Assembly: GCF_018889995.1 (NCBI RefSeq)
Contig: NZ_CP076547.1
Location: 2,108,001-2,172,000, forward strand
From: Subtercola sp. PAMC28395
GTDB lineage: Bacteria > Actinomycetota > Actinomycetes > Actinomycetales > Microbacteriaceae
Length of the DNA stretch: 64,000 nucleotides
Reading direction: 5' to 3'
Shown here: piece after piece, positions 17,999-27,833 of the stretch
How the letters are laid out: each line of letters opens with the position of its first letter
Numbering within the stretch: position 1 is the stretch's first letter
Notes under the pieces: model-generated
What the model was told of the DNA's origin: nothing
The model's input: only the letters and a program-made list of their open reading frames with translations
Database searches by the model: none
Translations under genes and position numbers: made by a program

Positions 17999-19123
17999 GT
18001 GAGTTCCAATAGCCCTGATGGTGGTTTCAGCGATCCAAGACCGTTCTCCCTGGCAGATCTGCCCATCCGAGACGACCTGCGTGGACTGACTCCCTACGGG
18101 GCGCCGGAACTCAAGGTCAAGGTGGCTCTCAACGTCAACGAGAACACGCACCCGATCCCTGAAGCCGTTGCGCGCTCGATCATCGAAGCCTTGGCCACTC
18201 AGCTCCTGACGGTCAATCGCTACCCTGATCGAGAGTTTCCAGCGCTTCGCGACAGCCTGGCTTCCTACCTCGGACACGGGCTCACGCGGGAGAACATCTG
18301 GGCTGCGAACGGGTCGAACGAGGTCCTGCAGCAGATTCTCCAGGCTTTCGGTGGCCCCGGCAGGTCAGTGCTCGGGTTCCCTCCCACCTATTCGATGCAT
18401 TCGATCATCGCGGCAGGAACCGGTACGGAATGGGTCGCCGGCGAGCGTGACGCCGGGTATGAGATCTCTCCGCAGACCGCGGTCGACTGGGTCACCCGCA
18501 CCGACCCCGATCTGGTCTTCTTCTGTTCCCCCAACAACCCGACGGGTACAGCCATAACCCTTGACACCATTGCCGCCGCGTACGACGCGACGGACAAGAT
18601 CGTGGTTGTCGATGAGGCCTATGCAGAGTTCGGTCGCGCGGGGGAGCAGACAGCACTCTCCTTGCTCCCCGGCCGTGAGCGACTGATCGTCACTCGCACG
18701 ATGAGCAAGGCTTTCGCCTTCGCCGGCGCCCGACTCGGGTACCTCGCCGCGGCCCCGGCAATCAGCGATGCCCTCAGACTGGTTCGGTTGCCCTACCATC
18801 TCTCAGCCCTGACGCAGGCGGCTGCAGTAGCAGCTCTCGCTCATGCACCGGAGATGCTCGCCATGGTCGACGACATCAAGCGGCAGCGTGACCGCATCGA
18901 AGACACACTCCGTGAGCTGGGCTACACGCCGTTCCCGAGTGCGTCGAATTTTGTGTTGTTCGGGGGAGTGCCCGATTCCCATGAACTGTTCGAACAGCTG
19001 CTCGAGCGCGACATCATCATCAGGGATCTCGGTATTCCCGGACACCTTCGCGTGAGCGCTGGTACAGAAGATGAGACGACAGCGTTCCTCGACGCTATGA
19101 AAGAACTCACTCCTTCGCGGTAG
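17999..19123 (+). CDS. hisC: Histidinol-phosphate aminotransferase
   Basis: HisC is a PLP enzyme that transaminates imidazole-acetol phosphate in histidine synthesis. The 374-residue type-I-fold protein shows the PLP Lys237 in [17 protein letters not shown], the NPTG motif and the [10 protein letters not shown] segment. The GTG start has no Shine-Dalgarno but a TAnnnT box 7 nt upstream. hisD, which usually precedes hisC in Actinobacteria, is not here; the LysM gene stands in its place. hisB follows after 77 bp. Confidence 0.94.
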   Translation: MSSNSPDGGFSDPRPFSLADLPIRDDLRGLTPYGAPELKVKVALNVNENTHPIPEAVARSIIEALATQLLTVNRYPDREFPALRDSLASYLGHGLTRENIWAANGSNEVLQQILQAFGGPGRSVLGFPPTYSMHSIIAAGTGTEWVAGERDAGYEISPQTAVDWVTRTDPDLVFFCSPNNPTGTAITLDTIAAAYDATDKIVVVDEAYAEFGRAGEQTALSLLPGRERLIVTRTMSKAFAFAGARLGYLAAAPAISDALRLVRLPYHLSALTQAAAVAALAHAPEMLAMVDDIKRQRDRIEDTLRELGYTPFPSASNFVLFGGVPDSHELFEQLLERDIIIRDLGIPGHLRVSAGTEDETTAFLDAMKELTPSR

Positions 19124-19187
19124 CCGTTGCCCGGGTCGCGGCGTATTGGCCATCGTTGCGCGCGCGGTCGACAACTGCCGGGGCCGA

Positions 19188-19193
19188 TAGACT
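19188..19193 (+). promoter_or_regulatory. -10 element TAGACT for leaderless hisB
   Basis: TAGACT ends 7 nt before the hisB ATG, with a T-rich spacer and no ribosome-binding site. Confidence 0.45.
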
Positions 19194-19200
19194 TTTTCGC

Positions 19201-19809
19201 ATGTCGACAGAACCCCGCACTGCCAGCCTGACGCGCAAAACCAGCGAATCGAGCATCCAACTCTCCGTGGACCTCGACGGCACCGGCACTTCGCACATCG
19301 ACACGAGTGTTCCGTTCTTCAACCACATGCTGACAGCGTTTGCCAAGCACTCCCTCACAGACCTCACCGTGACGGCAACCGGAGACACCGATATCGACGT
19401 ACACCACACCGTCGAAGACATCGGCATCGTGCTGGGACAGGCCATCCGGCAGGCGCTCGGGGACAAGAGTGGCATCTCGCGGTTCGGTGATGCTCTCGTG
19501 CCACTTGACGAGGCGCTCGTTCAGGCCGTTGTCGACATTTCGGGTCGACCATTCCTTGTGCACACCGGTGAGCCGGCAGGGTTCGAGTTCCACCTGATCG
19601 GCGGCCACTTCACCGGCTCCATGGTTCGCCACGTCTTCGAGGCGATCACCTTCCATGCTGGCCTGACAGTGCACATCACCGTGCTCGGCGGCCGCGATCC
19701 ACACCACATTGCTGAGGCGGAGTTCAAGGCGTTCGCCAGGGCGTTCCGTTTTGCCAAACAACTCGACCCCCAGGTTTCGGGAGTTCCGTCGACAAAGGGC
19801 GCGTTGTGA
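19201..19809 (+). CDS. hisB: Imidazoleglycerol-phosphate dehydratase
   Basis: HisB dehydrates imidazole-glycerol phosphate. The 202-residue protein is the stand-alone IGPD form, without the phosphatase domain of enterobacteria. The manganese-binding histidine motifs are intact: [30 protein letters not shown] and [12 protein letters not shown]. The ATG at 19201 was chosen over an upstream in-frame codon because the N-terminus [14 protein letters not shown] fits the family and a -10 box lies 7 nt before it. It overlaps hisH by 4 bp. Confidence 0.96.
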   Translation: MSTEPRTASLTRKTSESSIQLSVDLDGTGTSHIDTSVPFFNHMLTAFAKHSLTDLTVTATGDTDIDVHHTVEDIGIVLGQAIRQALGDKSGISRFGDALVPLDEALVQAVVDISGRPFLVHTGEPAGFEFHLIGGHFTGSMVRHVFEAITFHAGLTVHITVLGGRDPHHIAEAEFKAFARAFRFAKQLDPQVSGVPSTKGAL

Positions 19810-20438
19810 CCCCTCGCAAGGTTGTCGTGCTCGACTACGGCAGCGGCAATGTCCACTCGGCTGTGAAAGCACTCGAAAGGGTCGGAGCCGAGGTCGAACT
19901 GACGGCCGATCGACGCGCGGTGGCTGAAGCCGACGGTCTGCTCGTGCCGGGCGTGGGTGCGTTCGACGCCGTCATGCGGGCGCTCGAGTCCGTGCGCGGG
20001 GGTGAGCTGATCGACAAGCGGCTGGCTGGCGGCAGGCCGGTGCTGGGCATCTGTGTCGGTATGCAGGTGCTGTTCAGTCGTGGCGTCGAACGCGGGGTCG
20101 ATACCGAAGGCCTCGGCGAATGGCCGGGCACGGTCGACGAGCTGAAGGCGGATGTGCTGCCCCACATGGGGTGGAACACCGTCATCGCACCGGAGGAATC
20201 GAGGCTCTTCGCCGGAATCGCTGAGGAGCGCTTCTACTTCGTGCACTCGAACGCTGCCCAGACCTGGGAGCTCGATGTGCAGCCTCCACTTCCCGCCGCG
20301 TCCGTCACCTGGGCAGAACATGGTGGCCGGTTCATCGCCGCAGTGGAGAACGGTCCGCTCTCAGCCACCCAGTTCCACCCGGAGAAGTCCGGGGAGGCGG
20401 GAATGCAGCTCCTGTCCAACTGGCTCCTCACGCTCTGA
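19806..20438 (+). CDS. hisH: Imidazole glycerol phosphate synthase, glutamine amidotransferase subunit
   Basis: HisH supplies ammonia from glutamine to HisF. The 210-residue class I amidotransferase has the nucleophile C83 in [11 protein letters not shown], the oxyanion-strand region VPGVGAF near 48, and the His/Glu pair in QFHPEKSG near the C-terminus. It overlaps hisB by GTGA. Its partner hisF is not in the window, so the synthase must be completed from another locus. Confidence 0.96.
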   Translation: MTPRKVVVLDYGSGNVHSAVKALERVGAEVELTADRRAVAEADGLLVPGVGAFDAVMRALESVRGGELIDKRLAGGRPVLGICVGMQVLFSRGVERGVDTEGLGEWPGTVDELKADVLPHMGWNTVIAPEESRLFAGIAEERFYFVHSNAAQTWELDVQPPLPAASVTWAEHGGRFIAAVENGPLSATQFHPEKSGEAGMQLLSNWLLTL

Positions 20439-20519
20439 CTCCGTACGACCCATTCGTCTGTCGCTTCGTGCGACTGAACCCCTCTCTCACTCCAAGCCTG
20501 AAAGCACCTGAACCCGATC

Positions 20520-21260
20520 ATGACTACACCTGGCCCCGCGCTCGTTCTCCTGCCCGCAGTCGACATAGCCGACGGGCAGGCCGTGCGCCTGACTCAGGGC
20601 CAGGCCGGAACCGAGACCAATCACGGCGATCCTGCTGACGCCGCGGCCGACTGGGTTGCGCAGGGAGCAGAGTGGATCCATCTCGTCGACCTCGATGCTG
20701 CCTTCGGGAGAGGCAACAATGTCGACGTCATCCGCCGAGTCATCGCCCAGGCGACCGGCATCAAGATCGAGCTCTCCGGCGGCATCCGCGATGACGCGTC
20801 GCTGGAGCATGCGCTCGAGAGCGGTGCCACGCGCATCAACCTCGGCACCGCAGCGCTGGAGAACCCGGAGTGGGCGGCCAAGGCGATCGCGCGATTCGGC
20901 GAGGCCATCGCGGTCGGCCTGGATGTGCGGGGTACGACTCTGGCGGCGCGCGGCTGGACTGAAGACGGGGGTGACCTCTGGGAGGTGCTCGCGCGCCTCG
21001 AGGACGCGGGCTGTGCCCGTTATGTGGTCACCGACGTCACCAAGGACGGCACGCTCAAGGGTCCGAATGTCGACCTCCTCAAGCAGGTCATGCAGAAGAC
21101 CGACAAACCCGTCATCGCCTCCGGCGGAATCTCGAGCCTCGACGACCTGGTCGAGCTGCGCGCACTCGTTTCCGACGGTCTGGAAGGCGCGATTGTAGGC
21201 CGGGCCCTCTACGCGGGAGCCTTCACTCTCGTCGAGGCACTCGCGGTCGCGTCAGACTGA
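20520..21260 (+). CDS. priA: Phosphoribosyl isomerase HisA/PriA (histidine and probably tryptophan pathways)
   Basis: This (beta/alpha)8 enzyme isomerises ProFAR in histidine synthesis. In most Actinobacteria that lack trpF it also isomerises PRA in tryptophan synthesis. The 246-residue protein has catalytic Asp15 (PAVDIADGQ), the phosphate sites SGGIR and ASGGISS, Asp176 in [11 protein letters not shown], and the ARGW segment (R144) that is characteristic of PriA. Dual activity is inferred from the phylum; absence of trpF elsewhere was not testable. Confidence 0.92.
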   Translation: MTTPGPALVLLPAVDIADGQAVRLTQGQAGTETNHGDPADAAADWVAQGAEWIHLVDLDAAFGRGNNVDVIRRVIAQATGIKIELSGGIRDDASLEHALESGATRINLGTAALENPEWAAKAIARFGEAIAVGLDVRGTTLAARGWTEDGGDLWEVLARLEDAGCARYVVTDVTKDGTLKGPNVDLLKQVMQKTDKPVIASGGISSLDDLVELRALVSDGLEGAIVGRALYAGAFTLVEALAVASD

Positions 21261-21274
21261 GCGGTTCGAAGCCC

Positions 21275-22234
21275 ATGCCCCCCGAGCATCCAGAGCAGGA
21301 GCCTGCTTCGGCCAGCAGGCCCGGCCGTGCCCGGGTGCTTCCCTCGACAGGCATGCCACCAGCACGCTCGCAGTCCTCCGAGGAGGGCGGAGCACTATTC
21401 GCAGACTCGGCAGGCCAGCCGTGGGCAGGTCGCACGTTCGACGCGAGCACGAGTGGCTACGAGGACGACCAGGGAGAAGAAGCCTCTGGCCTGGTCGAGG
21501 CGATCCGAGTATTTCGTGCCGGGGACGGGCTTCCCCGCCCACCGCGTTCCCAGGCCGCAGTCATCGAAGCATTCAGCAGCGCACGTCTCCTGGTACCGCT
21601 GGTGGCCGAGGCCGGGCAGACCGCGGTGGACCACTATGGTCGCACCGTCGACAAGACCCAGGAACTCGCGATCGTCACAGTGACGGCGCCCGACGGCCGC
21701 ACCGCTCTGCCGGTCTTCACCTCTGTGGCTGCGATGGCGAGCTGGAACCCTGCCGCACGACCGGTGCCCAACGAAGCTCGGCGGATAGCGCTCTCGGCCG
21801 CAGCAGAGGGCACCGACCTGCTCATCATCGATCCGACATCGGCCACCGAGTTCGTCGTGCGGCGCCCGGCCGTGTGGGCCATCGCCCAGGGCTCACCGTG
21901 GGCGTCACCGTTCGACACCGACACCGACACCGACACTGACACCGACGCTGAAATCGGAGGTGCACCACACGGTGATCGTGATTCCAGCCCTCTGCTGGCA
22001 GAGTTCCGTGTGGCGGTGCTGGGCGAACCGGCGGTGGTCTCGCTCGCGCTGGTGCAGGGCGACCCGGATGCCCGGCTGGCCGCCCCCGAAGTGACCGTCG
22101 TTCTCGCGCTGGCACCGGGTCTCGACCGCGAAGCCCTGGCTCTTCTTCTCGCTCGCCTGCAGGACCGTTGGGCCCAGTCGGCGCTGATCGCAGATCGGGT
22201 GGACTCCCTGTCGATCAGGCTCATCGCCGCCTGA
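21275..22234 (+). CDS. SseB-family protein
   Basis: The 319-residue protein carries an SseB N-terminal-like domain at about 95-205 (LLVPLVAEAG ... LPVFTSVAAMASW ... LLIIDPTSATEFVVRRPAVWAIAQG). The N-terminus is Pro/Ser-rich and disordered. An Asp-Thr repeat (214-225) separates the domain from a C-terminal alpha/beta part (to 319). SseB proteins are of unclear function outside type III secretion. It starts 14 bp after priA, a pairing common in Microbacteriaceae, and is convergent with the photolyase gene. Confidence 0.75.
   Translation: MPPEHPEQEPASASRPGRARVLPSTGMPPARSQSSEEGGALFADSAGQPWAGRTFDASTSGYEDDQGEEASGLVEAIRVFRAGDGLPRPPRSQAAVIEAFSSARLLVPLVAEAGQTAVDHYGRTVDKTQELAIVTVTAPDGRTALPVFTSVAAMASWNPAARPVPNEARRIALSAAAEGTDLLIIDPTSATEFVVRRPAVWAIAQGSPWASPFDTDTDTDTDTDAEIGGAPHGDRDSSPLLAEFRVAVLGEPAVVSLALVQGDPDARLAAPEVTVVLALAPGLDREALALLLARLQDRWAQSALIADRVDSLSIRLIAA
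21914..21949 (+). repeat. Hexanucleotide repeat (GACACC)6 within the SseB-type gene
   Basis: Six tandem 6-bp units (four exact GACACC, one GACACT, one GACGCT) encode a DT run at residues 214-225. Such an in-frame microsatellite can vary in length by slippage without breaking the frame. Confidence 0.85.
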
Positions 22235-22267
22235 CCGGCCGAGTTCCCGTTCCCGATTACGGGAGCA

Positions 22268-23764
22268 TCACTCGATGACGGCCGTGAATTCGCCGAGCTG
22301 TTCGCGAACGCGCTCCTGGGCGACGACAGCTTCGCGATCGGGCAGGCGCCGGAGACCCGCGAGGGGCTGGGCCATGCGGTGGTTCGTGCGGAGCTGCGGC
22401 TCGACCCGGTCGAGAAAGGCCCAGTACCCTGCCGTGAACGGGCAGGCATCAGGCCCGAGACGAACCTTCGGGTCGAAGCGGCAGCTTCCGCAGTAGTCGG
22501 TCATCTTCGAGATGTAGGCACCGCCAGCCGAATACGGTTTGGTAGCGACGATGCCTCCGTCTGCGTGCTGTGACATGCCGATGACATTCGCCGGCATCAC
22601 CCACGGGGTGCCATCGACGAACATCGATACGAACCAGTCATTCAGCGCAACCGGATCGTAGCCGCGTTGGAGCGCCCAGTTCCCGATGACCATCAGGCGC
22701 TGGATGTGGTGGGCCCAACCCCGTTCGCGAACACCTCGCAAGCTCTCGCCCAGGCAGTTCGCCTCGATTGCGTCAGCGTCGAGTCGCCTGAACTCGATCG
22801 GCAGTTCCCGCCTCGCGTTCAGCCCATTGTGGCTCGTCGGGTACTTCTCGCCGAGATGCCAGTAGAGATGCCAGACGTAGTCGCGCCACCCGGCGATCTG
22901 GCGAACGAAGCCCTCCACGCTCGCCAGTGGCGCGCGGCCGGCGTCGTATTCGCTCACCACCCTGTTGACCACTGCGCGAGGGTCGAGCAGCCCGAGATTC
23001 AGGGGCACGCTCAGCAGGGAGTGAGCCATCGACCAGTCACCTGAGAGAGTCGCGTCTTCGAACGGGCCGAAGTCGTTGAGTCTGACGGAAACGAAGTCCT
23101 CGAGCGCCGCGTTCGCCTCGCCTTCCGTGACGGCGAACCTGCGCGGCCCATCGTCACCGACCAGGGTCACTGATCCCTCGGCCTGCCAGCGGTCGAGATC
23201 AGCCCGAACCTCCTCGTCGATGTCGTCCTCGACCGGCCACCAGGGGTCTGGCAGTCCCAGGCTGACGGCGTTCTTCGGAGGGGACTGGCGGTTGTTGTGG
23301 TCGTAGTTCCACTGGCCGCCGGCCGGTCCGTCACCTTCCATCAGGATGCCCGTTCGAAGGCGCATCGCCCGGTAGAAGTCCTCCAGCAGAAGCCGCTTGG
23401 CTCCTCGTGAGGCCGCCCATTCCGCAAATTCCGTTTCGCTCGAGACGAAACCCCGGCTCGGCAGGATGGCTGCCCCGATCTGCCGCACCTTGCGCCTGGC
23501 CCGCCACGAGGTGGGGTCGATGACCTCCAGGTCGGTCCGGCCATCCACTATCTCGGAGTACGTGTCGACCTGGTGGAATTCGACTCTGTCGCCCAGCTCC
23601 CTGGCTCGATGCCGGATGCCCGACAGCAGCAGGTGCGCTTTCGCCCTGTGAATCGGCCCCCGCCCGAGTGCCCGCCTCGATTCGATGAGCAGCATCGGGC
23701 CGCCATCGTCGAACGCGGAGCCCAGCTGGCCCGCGAAGATCCACCGAACCGGCCGGCCGGGCAC
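22268..23764 (-). CDS. Iron-sulfur photolyase/cryptochrome (FeS-BCP, PhrB/CryB type)
   Basis: The 498-residue protein belongs to the bacterial (6-4) photolyase/cryptochrome group with a [4Fe-4S] cluster. Four cysteines, C337, C425, C428 and C441, have the same spacing (88, 3, 13) that I recall for Agrobacterium PhrB (C350, C438, C441, C454). The N-terminus shows the Rossmann-like antenna domain with IESRRALGR ... HRAKAHLLLSG. It repairs (6-4) photoproducts or acts as a blue-light receptor; sequence alone does not decide. The GTG start is 1 bp after the DUF1844 stop, so the pair is probably an operon. Confidence 0.9.
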   Translation of the reverse strand: MPGRPVRWIFAGQLGSAFDDGGPMLLIESRRALGRGPIHRAKAHLLLSGIRHRARELGDRVEFHQVDTYSEIVDGRTDLEVIDPTSWRARRKVRQIGAAILPSRGFVSSETEFAEWAASRGAKRLLLEDFYRAMRLRTGILMEGDGPAGGQWNYDHNNRQSPPKNAVSLGLPDPWWPVEDDIDEEVRADLDRWQAEGSVTLVGDDGPRRFAVTEGEANAALEDFVSVRLNDFGPFEDATLSGDWSMAHSLLSVPLNLGLLDPRAVVNRVVSEYDAGRAPLASVEGFVRQIAGWRDYVWHLYWHLGEKYPTSHNGLNARRELPIEFRRLDADAIEANCLGESLRGVRERGWAHHIQRLMVIGNWALQRGYDPVALNDWFVSMFVDGTPWVMPANVIGMSQHADGGIVATKPYSAGGAYISKMTDYCGSCRFDPKVRLGPDACPFTAGYWAFLDRVEPQLRTNHRMAQPLAGLRRLPDREAVVAQERVREQLGEFTAVIE

Positions 23765-23765
23765 G

Positions 23766-24140
23766 CTAGTTGACGGGCCCGGTCAGCTTCTCGCCCGGGC
23801 CCTGGCCGATTGCGTCGGGGAAGGGTGACGCTTCGCGGAAGGCCAGCTGAAGCGAACGCAGGCCGTCGCGCAGGCTTCGGGCGTGCATGTCGCCGATCTC
23901 CGGAGCCCCTGCCGTCACGAGCCCGGCGAGGGCGATGATGAGTTTTCGCGCCTCGTCGAGATCGAGCTGGTTCTCGGGGTCGTCGGCAAGCCCGACCTTC
24001 ACCGCAGCGGCGCTCATCAGGTGCACGGCGGTCGTGGTGATGACTTCGACGGCCTGTACATCGGCGATGTCGCGCGCCGCTCCGATCGAATCGTCTTCGA
24101 GATACGCATCGCTCACAGTGATTTGGTTCCGTTCTAACAT
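23766..24140 (-). CDS. DUF1844 family protein
   Basis: The 124-residue protein has the DUF1844 core: VEVITTTAVHLMSAAAVKVGL, then LDEARKLIIALAGLV. It is largely helical, with no catalytic motif or membrane helix. The family is widespread in Actinobacteria and usually lies beside infC, as it does here in divergent orientation. Function is unknown. The photolyase gene follows directly downstream. Confidence 0.85.
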   Translation of the reverse strand: MLERNQITVSDAYLEDDSIGAARDIADVQAVEVITTTAVHLMSAAAVKVGLADDPENQLDLDEARKLIIALAGLVTAGAPEIGDMHARSLRDGLRSLQLAFREASPFPDAIGQGPGEKLTGPVN

Positions 24141-24472
24141 GTTGGCCTGAGACTCTGATATGCTCTATGCGGCTCTGAGGCCATTATGGCTTCAGACGAA
24201 AGTGGAGATTCTCCCACCCGCGCTTGACCGTTTGGCTTGATGCCTCAAGGTTACCGGGTTGATTGCACTCCGCCCCGTCGATGAGAACGAATAGCTTCGT
24301 GAACGTCAGCAGGGCAGGTGTCTGCGAGAGCAGATGAGGGTGCGGTACGTGTGTGATGTGTGCTGCCGAAGTTCGGCGGTGTCGTTTGTGCGTGGATGAT
24401 TTCAGTTTTGCGTGCCCACGGTTCATGCCGTGGTGCGTCGGCCGGGCATCCGTCAGCACAAAGGAGCAACGC
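24141..24472 (+). promoter_or_regulatory. infC leader region (332 bp) with two hairpins
   Basis: No gene is apparent between the divergent DUF1844 gene and infC. Two stem-loops stand out: GCCG-AAGTT-CGGC (24365-24377) and a stronger one at 24413-24437, with 6-bp core CCACGG/CCGTGG, loop TTCATG, extended past a one-base bulge. The latter ends 23 nt before the infC Shine-Dalgarno. infC-rpmI-rplT operons are often autoregulated through leader RNA; that role here is inferred. No clear promoter hexamers were identified. Confidence 0.4.
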
Positions 24473-25126
24473 ATCAGCGATCCCCGTACAAACGACCGTA
24501 TACGAGTACCCGAGGTCCGCCTCGTGGGTCCGGCCGGTGAGCAGGTTGGCGTCGTCAGCATCGACGTGGCACTCAGACTCGCGCAAGAGGCCGACCTTGA
24601 CCTGGTTGAGGTGGCCCCGAACTCCAAGCCGCCCGTTGCCAAGATCATGGACTACGGAAAGTTCAAGTACGAAGCTGCCCAAAAGGCCAAAGAGGCCAGG
24701 CGCAACCAGGCGAACACGATCCTCAAAGAGGTTCGCTTCCGTCTGAAGATCGATGTTCACGACTACGAGACCAAGCGCAAACGCGCCGAAGGCTTTCTCA
24801 AGGCCGGTGACAAGGTCAAAGCGATGATCCTGTTCCGAGGGCGCGAGCAGTCACGCCCCGACCAGGGTGTGCGCCTTCTCCAAAGATTTGCCGAAGACGT
24901 TTCGGAGTTCGGTTCTGTCGAATCGAGCCCGACCATCGACGGTCGCAACATGGTCATGGTGATCGGCCCCCTGAAGAACAAGTCAGAGGCCAAAGCCGAG
25001 GCCAACGCACAACGAGCTGCTGCAAAGGCTCCCCGCGAGGCGCCGGCGCCCAGCAGCGCCGATACAAGCAGCGTCGAAAGCACCAGTGCACCGACCACCG
25101 CTGCAGCAACACCCGCAGCCGAGTAA
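24473..25126 (+). CDS. infC: Translation initiation factor IF-3 (ATC start)
   Basis: IF-3 binds the 30S subunit and checks start codon and initiator tRNA. The protein begins [24 protein letters not shown], the standard actinobacterial IF-3 N-terminus. The Shine-Dalgarno AAGGAG (24461-24466) is 6 nt before ATC 24473, so the start codon is most likely ATC, as infC of many bacteria uses ATT/ATC for self-control. In-frame ATG codons upstream (24353, 24425) lack a ribosome-binding site and would add unrelated residues. The 217-residue protein has a C-terminal Ala/Ser/Thr-rich tail of about 40 residues. Confidence 0.93.
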   Translation: MSDPRTNDRIRVPEVRLVGPAGEQVGVVSIDVALRLAQEADLDLVEVAPNSKPPVAKIMDYGKFKYEAAQKAKEARRNQANTILKEVRFRLKIDVHDYETKRKRAEGFLKAGDKVKAMILFRGREQSRPDQGVRLLQRFAEDVSEFGSVESSPTIDGRNMVMVIGPLKNKSEAKAEANAQRAAAKAPREAPAPSSADTSSVESTSAPTTAAATPAAE

Positions 25127-25153
25127 CTTTCCATAACCCACGAGGAGACAACA

Positions 25154-25348
25154 ATGCCCAAGATGAAGACCCACTCCGGAGCCAAGAAGCGATTCAAGAT
25201 CACCGGCAGCGGCAAGGTCATGAAGCAGCAGGCCGGCATGCGCCACAACCTGGAGGTCAAGTCAGGCCAGCGCAAGCGCCGCCTGAACACCGACCAGGTT
25301 CTTGCCCCGCAGGACGCCAAGGTCATCAAGAAGCTCCTCGGCCTCTAG
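25154..25348 (+). CDS. rpmI: 50S ribosomal protein L35
   Basis: The 64-residue basic protein begins [20 protein letters not shown], which is diagnostic of L35. GAGGAG lies at 25142-25147 before the ATG. It stands between infC and rplT, the conserved operon order. L35 lies near the base of the central protuberance of the large subunit. Confidence 0.98.
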   Translation: MPKMKTHSGAKKRFKITGSGKVMKQQAGMRHNLEVKSGQRKRRLNTDQVLAPQDAKVIKKLLGL

Positions 25349-25380
25349 AACTCACGACGACGATTTAAGGACAGAAGAAA

Positions 25381-25773
25381 ATGGCAAGAGTAAAGAGGGC
25401 CGTCAACGCCCACAAGAAGCGTCGCGTAATTCTCGAGCGCGCAGAGGGCTACCGCGGCCAGCGTTCGCGCCTCTACCGCAAGGCCAAGGAGCAGGTCACT
25501 CACTCCCTCGTCTACTCATACCGCGACCGCCGCGCCCGCAAGGGTGACTTCCGTCGCCTGTGGATCCAGCGCATCAACGCGGCCGCACGTCTCAACGGCC
25601 TCACCTACAACCGCCTCATCCAGGGTCTGAACCTGGCCGGCATCGAGGTCGACCGCCGTATCCTGGCCGACCTCGCCGTCACCGAGCCCGCCACCTTCGC
25701 GGCGCTCGTCGCCAGCGCGAAGGCCGCTCTGCCCGAAGACACCTCGGCTCCGAAGGCTGACGCAGTAGCGTAG
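25381..25773 (+). CDS. rplT: 50S ribosomal protein L20
   Basis: L20 is an assembly protein of the 50S subunit and in several bacteria represses its own operon by binding leader RNA. The 130-residue protein shows the family N-terminus [19 protein letters not shown] and [14 protein letters not shown]. The last 10-12 residues ([12 protein letters not shown]) are an extension. The start is preceded by AAGGA. The last gene of the ribosomal operon; a strong terminator-like hairpin lies 150 bp downstream, inside the next gene. Confidence 0.97.
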   Translation: MARVKRAVNAHKKRRVILERAEGYRGQRSRLYRKAKEQVTHSLVYSYRDRRARKGDFRRLWIQRINAAARLNGLTYNRLIQGLNLAGIEVDRRILADLAVTEPATFAALVASAKAALPEDTSAPKADAVA

Positions 25774-25871
25774 CTCACCGCTCCCTTTCCGGGGGCATGC
25801 CCGGGTTCGGCGCGATTATTCGTTGCCGTCCCTTGGCCGAAAAACAACTCAATATCTGCTTGACTTGGCAC

Positions 25872-27829
<1,958 letters not shown>

Positions 27830-27833
27830 ACCC

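Noticed and set aside
21275..21340. Frameshifted or broken gene at the start of the SseB-type gene
   Set aside because: The frame is continuous; the Pro/Ser-rich N-terminus is simply disordered.
24251..24760. 169-codon minus-strand frame across the infC leader and start
   Set aside because: It is antisense to infC, has no conserved domain and follows the infC codon bias.
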